The position numbers and the translations under genes are program-made. From Maritimibacter alkaliphilus HTCC2654 (GTDB taxonomy: Bacteria > Pseudomonadota > Alphaproteobacteria > Rhodobacterales > Rhodobacteraceae), in assembly GCF_000152805.1 (NCBI RefSeq), contig NZ_CH902578.1, positions 3,335,906 through 3,399,905 on the forward strand: a stretch of DNA of 64,000 nt, given 5' to 3'. Below are positions 1-8,268 of this stretch, one piece after another. The notes under the pieces were generated by a model that was not told the DNA's origin, did not search any database, and saw only the letters and a program-made list of their open reading frames with translations. Every line of letters begins with the position of its first letter. Positions within the stretch are counted from its first letter, which is position 1.

Positions 1-39
1 CCCCAGCCCCCCCTCCGAGGTATTTGTGGACCAGAGAAG
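1..39 (-). repeat. G-rich intergenic element, copy 1 (cut by window edge)
   Basis: Read on the minus strand this holds CTTCTCTGG, a short spacer, AAATACCTCGG and then a G run. The same block recurs almost letter for letter at 39257-39310 and in looser form at 17599-17648 and 57404-57454. The other copies end in a G-rich/C-rich hairpin; here that hairpin would lie left of the window. It sits just downstream of the sulfotransferase gene ending at 48. Confidence 0.55.
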
Positions 40-47
40 GTGGACCG

Positions 48-725
48 TCAGGCCCCTTTGCCGAAACTCGGGAAGAGGCGGCGCTTCGGTTGGCCTGCGT
101 CTTGTGTGTAGCCGAATGCTTCGAAGTCTTTCGCATAGAGCACGACGATCTGGTCCAGGTCTTTGTCTGCAAGGTCGCGGCGCGTTGCGCCATCCACGCT
201 CCGATTTCTATGGGGGAGCGGGGCCCCGAGGTTTGCCGTATTCTGGAGTGCGGGCCAGTCACGACCAAGGGTTTCGAGATGGAATACCCGGTCTGGCAGG
301 AGCGTGCCGCCGTCGCCCGCCAAGAAATCGACCTGCGGACGCACGAAGTGAAACTTGGCGCTGCGGTCATCAGGCGCGCGGGTGAATTGCGCGGGCAGCC
401 AGTCGTGGACGAACGCCCTCAGAGTCTCGACCGGGCGCAGATGGTTGAACAGCGACACCGCGCGCGCGACAGGGTCGCGGACCACGGTGAAGGTGAAGTA
501 GTCGTCCCACATCTTGTCCGTGACGAAGTGGTGCCGGGTGTACTGCGCTGCCGACAGATGGGCGAGCCGGGGTGGACCCACGGCTTTCGACGGATTGCGC
601 CCCAGCATCAGCGGCGCGCGCTGGCCCCAATCAAGGCCCAGATCGTCGAGGAACGCCTGTTCGACGCTTTGACCGCCGCATTTCGGGATATGGACGAAGA
701 TCGTGCGGTGGGGATGCGAGATCAT
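48..725 (-). CDS. sulfotransferase family protein
   Basis: A 225-residue protein of the PAPS-dependent sulfotransferase family, which moves sulfate onto a carbohydrate or other acceptor. The N-terminal IPKCGGQS matches the 5'-phosphosulfate-binding loop IPKxGG(T/S)S, and VVRDPVARAVSLFNH matches the 3'-phosphate-binding RDPxxRxxS motif. No signal peptide or membrane anchor is visible. Its ATG overlaps the stop codon of the upstream TPR-sulfotransferase by four bases (ATGA), so the two are probably translated together. The acceptor cannot be told from sequence; cell-surface polysaccharide is the usual guess. Confidence 0.85.
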   Translation of the reverse strand: MISHPHRTIFVHIPKCGGQSVEQAFLDDLGLDWGQRAPLMLGRNPSKAVGPPRLAHLSAAQYTRHHFVTDKMWDDYFTFTVVRDPVARAVSLFNHLRPVETLRAFVHDWLPAQFTRAPDDRSAKFHFVRPQVDFLAGDGGTLLPDRVFHLETLGRDWPALQNTANLGAPLPHRNRSVDGATRRDLADKDLDQIVVLYAKDFEAFGYTQDAGQPKRRLFPSFGKGA

Positions 726-1828
726 GCGCCGAACCGGGCCTCGATGAGCGGCTTATAGGCCTGCCAACCCCGCGCCATGGCCGGGTCGATCCCCTGACGC
801 ACCTGCCATTTGGACAGTGTCGGCATGTCGCCCCCGGATTTCTCGGGCGCGGCGCAGGCGTCGGTCCAGTCGAGGCCGAGCGCCGTCAGAACGGGGGTCA
901 GGGTGGCGCGCGGCGCGGCTGTGAGGGTGTCGAGGTGGATGTCATGCCACGCGGACCCCGCGCGCGCCGCGCCGAGCGCGCAGAAGTCGAGGTGCCGGTC
1001 GTATTGCGCGCTCAGATCGCCCCAGTCGTAGCTGTAGCGGTGGCCGTCGCGGAAGTCGTTCTTGAAGCAGGACCAGCAGGTCGCCTGTTTGTCGCGGCGC
1101 ATGTGGATGATCTGGGCGTCGGGAAACAGCATCGGGATCGCCCAGGCGAAATAGTAGTTTTCGGGCATCTTGTCGACGAAGATGCCCGTGTTCGGGACGC
1201 CTTGCAGATAAGCGGTGCGGGCGGCCTCGAGCCGGTCGGCGTCCAGCCCGTCGAGAAAGGCGATGTGCGGGTTGCGGCCCGTGCCGTCGCGCATGAGCGC
1301 AGGTCCAAGCGCGATCCGTTCGCCAAGGTTCGTGATTTCGCGGTGTGCGGCAAGCATCTGACTGATGAGCGAGGTGCCGGAGCGCGGCATTCCAAGGACG
1401 AAGACCATCCGGGGCGGCCTCGCATCCAGCCGCAGGTCGGGGGCGGCGCGCACGGCGGCAAGCGTGTCGCGGGCAAGCGCCGCCATCGCGCCGTTGTCGT
1501 ATCGGACGCCTTTCAGGCGATTGGCCGCGACCACGGCATCGAAGGCTCGCTGGGGCTTGCCGAGATCGTCATAGGCCTTGCCCAACATGAACAGGAGTTG
1601 CGCGCGCAGCGGGGCCGACAGCGCCTTTTGCCTCGCGAAGCCTTCGATCCGGGCCAGCATCTTGTCGCCGGGGGTATAGGGCGTGCCGTAAGTGTAGATC
1701 CACAGACCGGCGAGGCTGCCGGGATCGGCCGCGAACACCTTGTCGAGCGCCGCGTGCATTTCGTCGAACCGGCCCGCGTTCAGGGCCGCTTCGGCGGTGA
1801 CGAGGTGCTGGTGCAACGTGTCGGTCAT
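722..1828 (-). CDS. TPR-sulfotransferase fusion
   Basis: A 368-residue protein. The first ~130 residues are helical and TPR-like (AEAALNAGRFDEMHAAL, then LLFMLGKAYDDLGKPQRAF). The sulfotransferase domain follows, with the phosphosulfate loop LGMPRSGTSLISQ near residues 145-157 and a 3'-phosphate region around MRRDKQATCWS. I start at the ATG at 1828 because GGGAAGGGAAG lies at proper distance; an in-frame ATG at 1861 has no such site. It forms a two-gene unit with the sulfotransferase at 48-725. TPR-sulfotransferases of this kind are widespread in Rhodobacteraceae, but their substrates are mostly unknown. Confidence 0.85.
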   Translation of the reverse strand: MTDTLHQHLVTAEAALNAGRFDEMHAALDKVFAADPGSLAGLWIYTYGTPYTPGDKMLARIEGFARQKALSAPLRAQLLFMLGKAYDDLGKPQRAFDAVVAANRLKGVRYDNGAMAALARDTLAAVRAAPDLRLDARPPRMVFVLGMPRSGTSLISQMLAAHREITNLGERIALGPALMRDGTGRNPHIAFLDGLDADRLEAARTAYLQGVPNTGIFVDKMPENYYFAWAIPMLFPDAQIIHMRRDKQATCWSCFKNDFRDGHRYSYDWGDLSAQYDRHLDFCALGAARAGSAWHDIHLDTLTAAPRATLTPVLTALGLDWTDACAAPEKSGGDMPTLSKWQVRQGIDPAMARGWQAYKPLIEARFGA

Positions 1829-1915
1829 GGTCTTCCCTTCCCGGCGCAGTCTGCCCGACATCGAGACCCCAAGGAAAGGTGCCGCGCGGGGCCGCCCGCC
1901 GCTTTCACGCGCCGG

Positions 1916-2308
1916 TCAAAGCGACCGCGCCAGCGGGAACAGGCCACGCAGCCGGGGCGAGCGAAGCCACAATCCGCCCCACATGAAAAGGCCGAGGTAG
2001 ATGGAGAAGAGCTTGTTCGACAAAAGCGGCATGTCGGCGAAGACCTGCATCGTCATCGCACCGCCGAGGATCGCCATCGACAGCACCGCGCCAAGCACCG
2101 CCGTCGCCGGCACGGCATAGAGCAGCACGCAGATCAGTTCGAGGATGCCGATCATCAGAACCGGACTGTGCTCCCACCCGAGCGACACCATCGTTTCGTC
2201 GGCAATCGGCATCCCGGACAGTTTCGGATAGACCGACGCGCCGAGGATGAAGAGGATGTAGAGGCCGGACAACACCCAGCCGAGACGTGTCATGGTCTTC
2301 TGCGACAT
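1916..2308 (-). CDS. DoxX-like family membrane protein
   Basis: A 130-residue protein with about four hydrophobic segments (WVLSGLYILFILGASVY; VLMIGILELICVLLYAV; AVLGAVLSMAILGGAMT; a C-terminal segment ending near LRSP). Length, topology and the PKLSG...MIGILELICV pattern fit the DoxX/DoxX-like family of small inner-membrane proteins, whose biochemical role is poorly defined. It is transcribed divergently from rpsA and forms no operon with the sulfotransferases (a 90-bp gap separates them). Confidence 0.7.
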   Translation of the reverse strand: MSQKTMTRLGWVLSGLYILFILGASVYPKLSGMPIADETMVSLGWEHSPVLMIGILELICVLLYAVPATAVLGAVLSMAILGGAMTMQVFADMPLLSNKLFSIYLGLFMWGGLWLRSPRLRGLFPLARSL

Positions 2309-2375
2309 GAAAAACTCCTGATCGAACGCGCCATCGAAGCACTGCCGCTCCCCGTCCTGTCAAGGTGCTTTGCCC

Positions 2376-2404
2376 TTGCGTTATGGGGCCGAGAGCCGTA
2401 TACG
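2376..2404 (+). promoter_or_regulatory. candidate sigma-70 promoter for rpsA
   Basis: TTGCGT at 2376-2381 and TATACG at 2399-2404 are separated by exactly 17 bp. Transcription would start near 2411, giving a 5' leader of about 150 nt before the rpsA ATG. That leader contains the terminator-like hairpin at 2447-2474. Assigned by inspection only. Confidence 0.4.
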
Positions 2405-2446
2405 CGCGCCCAGACAGGCGTTAAGCCGCATGCCAGAGAGCGAGCA

Positions 2447-2474
2447 GGGTCGGGCAACCGGCCCTCTTTGTTTT
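2447..2474 (+). terminator. terminator-like hairpin inside the rpsA 5' leader
   Basis: GGGTCGG (2447-2453), loop GCAA, and CCGGCCC (2458-2464) form a 7-bp stem with one G-U pair on a GNRA tetraloop, followed by TCTTTGTTTT. This has the form of an intrinsic terminator on the plus strand. No plus-strand gene ends upstream, because the neighbour on the left is transcribed the other way. It could therefore attenuate rpsA or end a short RNA of about 65 nt. Confidence 0.5.
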
Positions 2475-2558
2475 GCGTAAGCCCGTCTGGAAACCCATGA
2501 AAGACCGGCGGAGACAACCGTCTGGCCCGAATAGAACTGTAAAGGAACTGAAACGCTT

Positions 2559-4241
2559 ATGAGCGCCAATGCATCTATGGAGGAATTCGAGGCCCTCCTT
2601 AACGAATCCCTCGAAATGGACACGCCGGACGAAGGTACGGTTGTCAAAGGCAAGGTCATCGCTGTCGAAGCCGGCCAAGCCATCATCGACGTCGGCTACA
2701 AGATGGAAGGCCGTGTCGATCTTAAAGAATTCGCAAACCCCGGCGAAGCGCCCGACATCACGGTCGGCGACGAAGTCGAGGTTTACCTGCGCGCGGCTGA
2801 AAACGCCCGTGGCGAAGCCGTCATCTCGCGCGAGATGGCCCGCCGCGAAGAAGCCTGGGACCGTCTGGAAAAGGCCTATGCCGACGACGCTCGTGTCGAA
2901 GGCGCGATCTTCGGTCGCGTCAAAGGCGGCTTCACCGTCGATCTCGGCGGTGCCGTTGCGTTCCTGCCCGGTTCGCAGGTCGATGTGCGCCCCGTGCGCG
3001 ACGCCGGCCCGCTCATGGGTCTCAAGCAGCCGTTCCAGATCCTCAAGATGGACCGCCGCCGTGGCAACATCGTCGTGTCGCGCCGTGCCATCCTTGAAGA
3101 ATCGCGTGCCGAGCAGCGTGCCGAAGTCATCGGCAACCTGTCCGAAGGCCAGACGGTCGAGGGCGTGGTCAAGAACATCACCGAGTACGGCGCGTTCGTC
3201 GACTTGGGCGGCGTCGATGGCCTGCTCCACGTGACCGACATGGCATGGCGCCGTGTGAACCACCCGTCCGAGATCCTCTCGATCGGCGAGACGATCAACG
3301 TTCAGGTCATCAAGATCAACAAAGAGACGCACCGCATCTCGCTCGGCATGAAGCAGCTTCAGGAAGATCCGTGGGATCTGGTCGCTGCCAAGTACCCGCT
3401 CGAGTCGGTCCACAAGGGCCGCGTTACGAACATCACCGACTACGGTGCGTTCGTCGAGCTGGAGCCGGGTGTGGAAGGCCTCGTCCACGTTTCGGAAATG
3501 TCCTGGACCAAGAAGAACGTCCATCCGGGCAAGATCGTGTCGACTTCGCAAGAGGTCGAGGTCATGGTTCTTGAGATCGACCAAGCCAAACGTCGCGTTT
3601 CGCTCGGCCTCAAGCAGACCATGCGCAACCCGTGGGAAGTCTTTGCCGAGACGCACCCCGAGGGCACGCAGGTCGAAGGCGAAGTCAAGAACATCACCGA
3701 ATTCGGTCTGTTCATCGGCCTCGACAACGACATCGACGGCATGGTGCACCTGTCGGACATCTCGTGGGACCAGCGTGGCGAAGACGCCATTCAGCAGTTC
3801 CACAAGGGCGACGTCGTCAAAGCCGTCGTCACCGAGGTGGACACGGACAAAGAGCGTATCTCGCTCTCGATCAAGGCGCTCGACGGCGACCCGTTTGCCG
3901 AAGCCGTTGGCGGCGTGAAGCGCGGCCAGATCATCACCGTGACCGTGACCGCGATCGAAGATGGCGGGATCGAAGTGGAATACGAAGGCATGAAGTCCTT
4001 CATCCGCCGCTCCGACCTGTCGCGTGACCGTGCCGAGCAGCGCCCCGAGCGTTTCCAGGTCGGTGACCACGTCGACGTGCGTGTGACCAACGTGGACGCC
4101 AAGTCGCGCCGCCTCGGTCTGTCGATCAAGGCCCGCGAGATCGCCGAAGAGAAAGAGGCCGTGGAGCAGTTCGGTTCGTCCGACTCCGGTGCTTCGCTCG
4201 GCGACATCCTCGGCGCCGCGCTGAACAAAGGCGACGAATAA
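2559..4241 (+). CDS. rpsA: 30S ribosomal protein S1
   Basis: A 560-residue protein with six consecutive S1 RNA-binding domains, beginning near residues 26, 109, 197, 284, 370 and 456. The middle domains carry the classic pattern VKNITEYGAFVDL...GLLHVTDM. S1 binds mRNA on the 30S subunit and helps unfold leaders during initiation. Length matches the usual ~557-560 residues. The ATG at 2559 is preceded by AAGGAA at a slightly long distance, which is common for this gene. It is followed by a strong terminator (4271-4302) and, as usual in alphaproteobacteria, lies just upstream of ihfB. Confidence 0.98.
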   Translation: MSANASMEEFEALLNESLEMDTPDEGTVVKGKVIAVEAGQAIIDVGYKMEGRVDLKEFANPGEAPDITVGDEVEVYLRAAENARGEAVISREMARREEAWDRLEKAYADDARVEGAIFGRVKGGFTVDLGGAVAFLPGSQVDVRPVRDAGPLMGLKQPFQILKMDRRRGNIVVSRRAILEESRAEQRAEVIGNLSEGQTVEGVVKNITEYGAFVDLGGVDGLLHVTDMAWRRVNHPSEILSIGETINVQVIKINKETHRISLGMKQLQEDPWDLVAAKYPLESVHKGRVTNITDYGAFVELEPGVEGLVHVSEMSWTKKNVHPGKIVSTSQEVEVMVLEIDQAKRRVSLGLKQTMRNPWEVFAETHPEGTQVEGEVKNITEFGLFIGLDNDIDGMVHLSDISWDQRGEDAIQQFHKGDVVKAVVTEVDTDKERISLSIKALDGDPFAEAVGGVKRGQIITVTVTAIEDGGIEVEYEGMKSFIRRSDLSRDRAEQRPERFQVGDHVDVRVTNVDAKSRRLGLSIKAREIAEEKEAVEQFGSSDSGASLGDILGAALNKGDE

Positions 4242-4270
4242 GCCTTTCGCGTAAAGCGATGAGAATTGAG

Positions 4271-4302
4271 ACGGCCCCGGAGCGTTCCGGGGCCGTTTTC
4301 TT
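4271..4302 (+). terminator. Rho-independent terminator of rpsA
   Basis: ACGGCCCCGGA (4271-4281) pairs perfectly with TCCGGGGCCGT (4286-4296) across a 4-nt loop, and TTTCTTTT follows. It lies 30 bp after the rpsA stop codon. Confidence 0.9.
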
Positions 4303-4356
4303 TTGTCGCGGCGACATGGCGCGCCGACCGCGATACACTTGGTTCAGGAGGGGCGT

Positions 4357-4536
4357 ATGAGACAGAAACGCAAGGAATGGATGGGCGTCGTCGGCGCATT
4401 GGGTCTGGCCGCGTTTCTTTTGGGATTGTTCGGCGGCATCTACTCGCTCGGTATGGCGATCGCGCTGTCGGTGTCGGTGTGGGCGGTCGGTGCCACGCTC
4501 GTCCTCGCCCTGACCGACCCGCCCGAGGGCGACTGA
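4357..4536 (+). CDS. small two-helix membrane protein
   Basis: A 59-residue protein I do not recognise. The ATG at 4357 follows a clear CAGGAGGGG ribosome binding site; an in-frame upstream ATG at 4303 sits in the rpsA terminator region and is less likely. The protein has a basic N-terminus (MRQKRKEW), then two hydrophobic stretches (VVGALGLAAFLLGLFGGIY and LGMAIALSVSVWAVGATLVLAL) and a short acidic tail. It stands alone between rpsA and ihfB. Confidence 0.65.
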   Translation: MRQKRKEWMGVVGALGLAAFLLGLFGGIYSLGMAIALSVSVWAVGATLVLALTDPPEGD

Positions 4537-4702
4537 TCCGGCCCCCGAATCATAAGGCGCTAACCATGCGGTTCGCGGGGTCGTGGCGGGCGGTTTCGCC
4601 GGGCGCACCACCTAACGGTCGGGATTTCCATGAAAAAATCGGCACTTTGCCGCCAAATTCGGCGCGCGGCCCAAGCCTCGGCTGTTTCGCGACGAAATCT
4701 TT

Positions 4703-4720
4703 CCCCCTATAGTCAGGGGG
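4703..4720 (+). promoter_or_regulatory. inverted repeat with a possible -10 box ahead of ihfB
   Basis: CCCCCT-ATAGTC-AGGGGG is a perfect 6-bp inverted repeat. Its centre contains TATAGT (4708-4713), a plausible -10 box 60 bp upstream of the ihfB ATG; I see no convincing -35. It may be the ihfB promoter with an overlapping operator. The rest of the 236-bp gap 4537-4772 shows nothing I can name. Confidence 0.3.
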
Positions 4721-4772
4721 TAAGCGGCGTGCTGCCAACAAACGCCGGTCAGTCCTTCGGGGGGAAGACGGG

Positions 4773-5054
4773 ATGATCCGTTCGGAGCTCATTCAGAAGA
4801 TCGCGGACGAAAATCCGCATCTCTACCAGCGCGATGTCGAGCGCATCGTGAACACCATCTTCGAAGAAATCATCGAAGCGATGGCGCGCGGCGACCGGGT
4901 CGAGTTGCGCGGTTTCGGCGCCTTTTCCGTCAAGCAACGGGATGCCAGAGTAGGGCGGAACCCGCGCACGGGTGAATCGGTTGATGTCGAAGAGAAGCAC
5001 GTGCCTTTCTTCAAGACCGGCAAGCTGCTGCGCGACCGACTGAACGGGAACTGA
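4773..5054 (+). CDS. ihfB: integration host factor subunit beta
   Basis: A 93-residue DNA-bending protein of the HU/IHF family. It opens with [19 protein letters not shown] and carries the [21 protein letters not shown] segment, including the conserved proline that intercalates into DNA. It would pair with IHF-alpha, encoded elsewhere. Length is typical (94-100). It lies between rpsA and lapA, the usual place in Rhodobacteraceae, and lapA follows 13 bp later, probably in the same transcript. Confidence 0.97.
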   Translation: MIRSELIQKIADENPHLYQRDVERIVNTIFEEIIEAMARGDRVELRGFGAFSVKQRDARVGRNPRTGESVDVEEKHVPFFKTGKLLRDRLNGN

Positions 5055-5067
5055 AAGGCCCTTTCCC

Positions 5068-5418
5068 ATGCGTTACATTCGCTACGCGTTTCTGGGCGCG
5101 CTGGCCGTGGTGCTTATCACCGTGGCGCTCGCCAATCGCAACATCGTCGAACTTCGTCTGCTGCCGGAAGAAATGGCCGGTTTTCTGGGCTGGAGCTGGA
5201 CCATCAATCTGCCGCTTTTCATCGTCATCTTCCTCGCCATCATCGCGGGCGTGATGATCGGGTTCGTCTGGGAATGGTTCCGGGAACACAACCAGCGCGC
5301 CGAAGGGCGCCGGGCCAAATCGGCCGCCGTCAAGCTGGCGGGCGAGGTGCAAAGTCTCAAGCGCGAGAAGGCCGGGCCGAAGGACGATGTTCTGGCGCTT
5401 CTGGAGGATGGGCGGTAA
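5068..5418 (+). CDS. lapA: LapA family membrane protein
   Basis: A 116-residue inner-membrane protein with two transmembrane helices ([20 protein letters not shown] and [23 protein letters not shown]) and a basic, helical cytoplasmic tail. This is the layout of the lipopolysaccharide assembly protein A (DUF1049) family, which in E. coli works with LapB to tune LpxC turnover. Here no lapB lies next to it. Its end overlaps slightly with possible upstream starts of trpF, so coupling with trpF is likely. Confidence 0.85.
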   Translation: MRYIRYAFLGALAVVLITVALANRNIVELRLLPEEMAGFLGWSWTINLPLFIVIFLAIIAGVMIGFVWEWFREHNQRAEGRRAKSAAVKLAGEVQSLKREKAGPKDDVLALLEDGR

Positions 5419-5428
5419 GCACACGCCC

Positions 5429-6067
5429 ATGACCGACATCCGAGTGAAAATCTGCGGGCTGACGAGCGTGGAGGCGGTGGCCGCCGCCGCCGACGCCGGT
5501 GCGCGTTATGTCGGCTTCGTGTTCTTCCCGAAATCCCCGCGCAACATCTCGGTCGATCTGGCCGCGGAGCTGGCTGCCGAGGTGCCGCCGGGCATCGCCA
5601 AGGTCGCGCTGGTGGTGAACGCGGACAACGCGCTGCTTGACGAGATCACGTCGCGGGTGCCGCTCGACATGCTGCAACTCCATGGCTCCGAAACGCCGGA
5701 ACGGGTGGCCGAGGTGCGCGCGCGCTATGGCCTGCCGGTGATGAAGGCGGTCGGGATCGCGGATGCCGCCGATCTTACGCGCATCGACGATTATATCGGC
5801 GTCGCCGACCAGATCCTCGTCGATACCAAGCCCCCGAAAGAGGCGGAGCTTCCCGGCGGCAACGGTCTGGCGTTCGACTGGCGGCTTTTGCAGGGGCGGC
5901 ACTGGACGGTGCCGTGGATGTTGGCCGGCGGCCTGACCCCCAGAAACGTGGCTCTGGCGGCGAAGCTTACGGGTGCACGGCAGGTCGATGTCTCGTCGGG
6001 CGTGGAAAGCGCGCCGGGCGTGAAGGACGAAGGGCTCGTCCGCGACTTTCTGGGGGCGGTCGGGTGA
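5429..6067 (+). CDS. trpF: phosphoribosylanthranilate isomerase
   Basis: A 212-residue TIM-barrel enzyme that converts phosphoribosylanthranilate to CdRP in tryptophan synthesis. The catalytic cysteine lies in VKICGLT near the N-terminus and the catalytic aspartate in ILVDTKPP. The C-terminal phosphate-binding segments ([15 protein letters not shown]) are intact. I use the ATG at 5429 because the protein then begins [10 protein letters not shown], like its relatives; an ATG at 5408 is in frame but would sit on the GGAGG motif. It overlaps the next gene by four bases (GTGA). Confidence 0.97.
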   Translation: MTDIRVKICGLTSVEAVAAAADAGARYVGFVFFPKSPRNISVDLAAELAAEVPPGIAKVALVVNADNALLDEITSRVPLDMLQLHGSETPERVAEVRARYGLPVMKAVGIADAADLTRIDDYIGVADQILVDTKPPKEAELPGGNGLAFDWRLLQGRHWTVPWMLAGGLTPRNVALAAKLTGARQVDVSSGVESAPGVKDEGLVRDFLGAVG

Positions 6068-6516
6068 CCGTGACTTTCCGCGCCGCGCGCGCCGACGATG
6101 TGCCCGCGGTGATGGCCCTGCTCATGGAGGATCGTGCGCCGGGCGCGCAGCCGGTGCGGGACGACGATCCGGTCCAGATGTACCTCGCCATGATCGCCGA
6201 CGGCACGACCCAGTTGGTCGTGGGGTGGCGCGCGGGCGAGGTCGTGGCCTGCTATCACCTGACGATCCTCCACCTCGTATCGCCATCCACGCCGATCCGC
6301 GCACAGGTTGAATCGGTGCGTGTGCGCGCGGATCTGCGCGGGCAGGGGATCGGCGCGGCCATGATGCGGGATGCCGAGGACCGGGCGCGGGCGGCGGATG
6401 CCACGCTCATGCAGTTCACATCGAACGCCTCGCGCGGTGACGCGCATCGGTTCTATGAACGGCTGGGGTTCAAGGCGACGCACGCGGGATTCAAGAAGGA
6501 TCTGATCTCACGTTAA
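6064..6516 (+). CDS. GNAT family N-acetyltransferase
   Basis: A 150-residue protein starting at a GTG that overlaps the trpF stop codon (GTGA). It has the acetyl-CoA-binding motif [15 protein letters not shown] (R-x-x-G-x-G) and the downstream [14 protein letters not shown] strand-helix typical of GNAT motif B. The substrate is unknown. Placement inside the trp cluster looks like simple operon packing rather than a role in tryptophan synthesis. Confidence 0.88.
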   Translation: MTVTFRAARADDVPAVMALLMEDRAPGAQPVRDDDPVQMYLAMIADGTTQLVVGWRAGEVVACYHLTILHLVSPSTPIRAQVESVRVRADLRGQGIGAAMMRDAEDRARAADATLMQFTSNASRGDAHRFYERLGFKATHAGFKKDLISR

Positions 6517-6551
6517 CCGGGGATTCACCGCGACTCGGCCATGGTTAACCC

Positions 6552-6806
6552 ATGACACATCTCATCCCGCCTCAGAGCCCCGACCACTGGCTGTCCGCAG
6601 CTTTCACCTCCAACACCGCGACCTCCGGCGGCGTCATCAAGCGCCGGATCAGCGACATCGACCGGATCGTCGGGCGCGACCGTTTTCTGGGCGAAGTGCG
6701 CGCGCGCGGGTTTCAGGCCGTCGAAAACGGCGACAACCTGATCGTCTTCTGCAATGCCCAGCCCGTGCGGCTGGCCGCCCCCCGCGCCGGGGTCACGGCC
6801 CACTGA
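6552..6806 (+). CDS. small conserved protein between trpF and trpB
   Basis: An 84-residue soluble protein with no motif I can assign. It contains a basic stretch VIKRRISDIDRIVGRDRF and a C-terminal part rich in alanine and valine. Small proteins at this position in Rhodobacteraceae are sometimes labelled as phosphoribosylanthranilate isomerase by transfer from trpF; nothing in the sequence supports that. The ATG at 6552 lacks a strong ribosome binding site. A pair of GTTAAC sequences lies just upstream. Confidence 0.6.
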   Translation: MTHLIPPQSPDHWLSAAFTSNTATSGGVIKRRISDIDRIVGRDRFLGEVRARGFQAVENGDNLIVFCNAQPVRLAAPRAGVTAH

Positions 6807-6823
6807 TTGCCACGCTGCCGTGC

Positions 6824-6852
6824 TTGCTCTTGCCCGATGCCTATTCTAGGAA
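6824..6852 (+). promoter_or_regulatory. candidate internal promoter for trpB
   Basis: TTGCTC (6824-6829) and TAGGAA (6847-6852) are spaced by 17 bp, so transcription could start near 6859, about 20 nt before the trpB ATG. The same DNA can fold as a hairpin, CTTGCCCG (6829-6836) with CGGGCAAG (6853-6860). A competing short hairpin GGGCA/TGCCC is at 6854-6867. Confidence 0.35.
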
Positions 6853-6878
6853 CGGGCAAGACTGCCCGGGAGCGCGAT

Positions 6879-8114
6879 ATGGCTGACGATCTCTTCAATT
6901 CCTTCATGAACGGCCCTGACGAGAAGGGCCGGTTCGGCGATTTCGGCGGGCGTTTCGTGTCCGAGACGCTCATGCCGCTGATCCTCGAACTCGAAGCGCA
7001 GTATGAACATGCCAAGACCGACCAGAGCTTCTGGGACGAAATGGAATTCCTGTGGAAGCACTATGTCGGCCGCCCGTCGCCGCTTTATTTTGCTGAGCGT
7101 CTGACCGAAGAGCTTGGCGGTGCGAAGATCTATCTCAAGCGGGATGAGCTGAACCACACCGGCGCGCACAAGATCAACAACGTGCTGGGGCAGATCATCC
7201 TCGCCCGCCGCATGGGCAAGACCCGGATCATCGCCGAAACCGGCGCGGGCCAGCACGGCGTGGCGACGGCGACCGTCTGCGCCAAATTCGGGCTGAAATG
7301 CATCGTCTACATGGGCGCGCATGATGTCGAGCGTCAGGCGCCCAACGTGTTCCGCATGAAGCTGTTGGGGGCCGAGGTCGTTCCGGTGACCTCCGGTCGC
7401 GGCACGCTGAAGGACGCGATGAACGACGCGCTGCGCGACTGGGTGACCAACGTGCGCGACACGTTCTACTGCATCGGCACGGTGGCCGGCCCGCACCCCT
7501 ATCCGGCGATGGTCCGCGATTTTCAGGCGATCATCGGCAAGGAAGCCAAGGAACAGATGATGGAGGCGGAAGGGCGCCTTCCCGACACCATCATCGCGGC
7601 CATCGGCGGCGGGTCCAACGCGATGGGCCTGTTCTATCCGTTCCTCGACGACAAATCCGTGCGCATCATCGGCGTCGAAGCCGGCGGCAAGGGCGTGAAC
7701 GAAAAGATGGAGCACTGCGCGTCGCTGACCGGCGGTCGCCCCGGCGTGCTGCACGGCAACCGGACCTACCTGCTACAGGACGAAGACGGTCAGATCCTCG
7801 AAGGGCATTCGATCTCGGCGGGTCTGGATTATCCGGGCATCGGGCCGGAGCATTCGTGGCTGCATGACATCGGTCGCGCCGAATACGTGTCGATCACGGA
7901 CACCGAGGCGCTCGAGGCGTTCCAGCTTCTGTGCCAGACCGAAGGCATCATTCCGGCGCTGGAGCCGTCTCACGCGATGGGCCATGTGATGAAAATCGCG
8001 GGCGATCTGCCCAAGGATCACATCATCTGCATGAACCTGTGCGGGCGCGGCGACAAGGACATTTTCACGGTCGCCAAAGCGCTGGGCACGGATATGGCGG
8101 GTCTGAGCGACTAG
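6879..8114 (+). CDS. trpB: tryptophan synthase beta chain
   Basis: A 411-residue PLP enzyme that joins indole and serine to make tryptophan. The PLP lysine is K98 in [11 protein letters not shown], and the phosphate-binding loop is GGGSNAMG. The C-terminal part ([16 protein letters not shown]) is complete. The ATG at 6879 follows GGGAGCG; a longer reading frame extends upstream but lacks homologous sequence. The alpha subunit gene is not in the window. Confidence 0.98.
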   Translation: MADDLFNSFMNGPDEKGRFGDFGGRFVSETLMPLILELEAQYEHAKTDQSFWDEMEFLWKHYVGRPSPLYFAERLTEELGGAKIYLKRDELNHTGAHKINNVLGQIILARRMGKTRIIAETGAGQHGVATATVCAKFGLKCIVYMGAHDVERQAPNVFRMKLLGAEVVPVTSGRGTLKDAMNDALRDWVTNVRDTFYCIGTVAGPHPYPAMVRDFQAIIGKEAKEQMMEAEGRLPDTIIAAIGGGSNAMGLFYPFLDDKSVRIIGVEAGGKGVNEKMEHCASLTGGRPGVLHGNRTYLLQDEDGQILEGHSISAGLDYPGIGPEHSWLHDIGRAEYVSITDTEALEAFQLLCQTEGIIPALEPSHAMGHVMKIAGDLPKDHIICMNLCGRGDKDIFTVAKALGTDMAGLSD

Positions 8115-8268
8115 TGATCGGCCTATAAACTCAGGTTTAGACCCGTCTGCGCCGGGTTTAAAACGCCGGTCATAAACCCGACGCTCATAGCCTGACCCAT
8201 GCGTTCGCCGCAGCCTCTCCTCGGGTGCCACGATCCAGGCACCGGAGGAGAACGCAAAGGAACGCATA

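Noticed and set aside
572-2500. 642-residue plus-strand frame over the sulfotransferase and DoxX genes
   Set aside because: Low-complexity, Arg/His-rich product with no recognisable domain, whereas both minus-strand genes have clear motifs and ribosome binding sites.
2421-4070. 549-residue minus-strand frame opposite rpsA
   Set aside because: Asp/His/Phe-rich product typical of the antisense of an acidic, GC-rich gene; S1 on the other strand is certain.
6512-6550. Two GTTAAC sequences as a CtrA box
   Set aside because: CtrA half sites (TTAA) should be 7 bp apart; these are 28 bp apart.
6829-6867. Tryptophan attenuator before trpB
   Set aside because: No leader peptide with Trp codons and no U run after either stem; a promoter explains the sequence as well.
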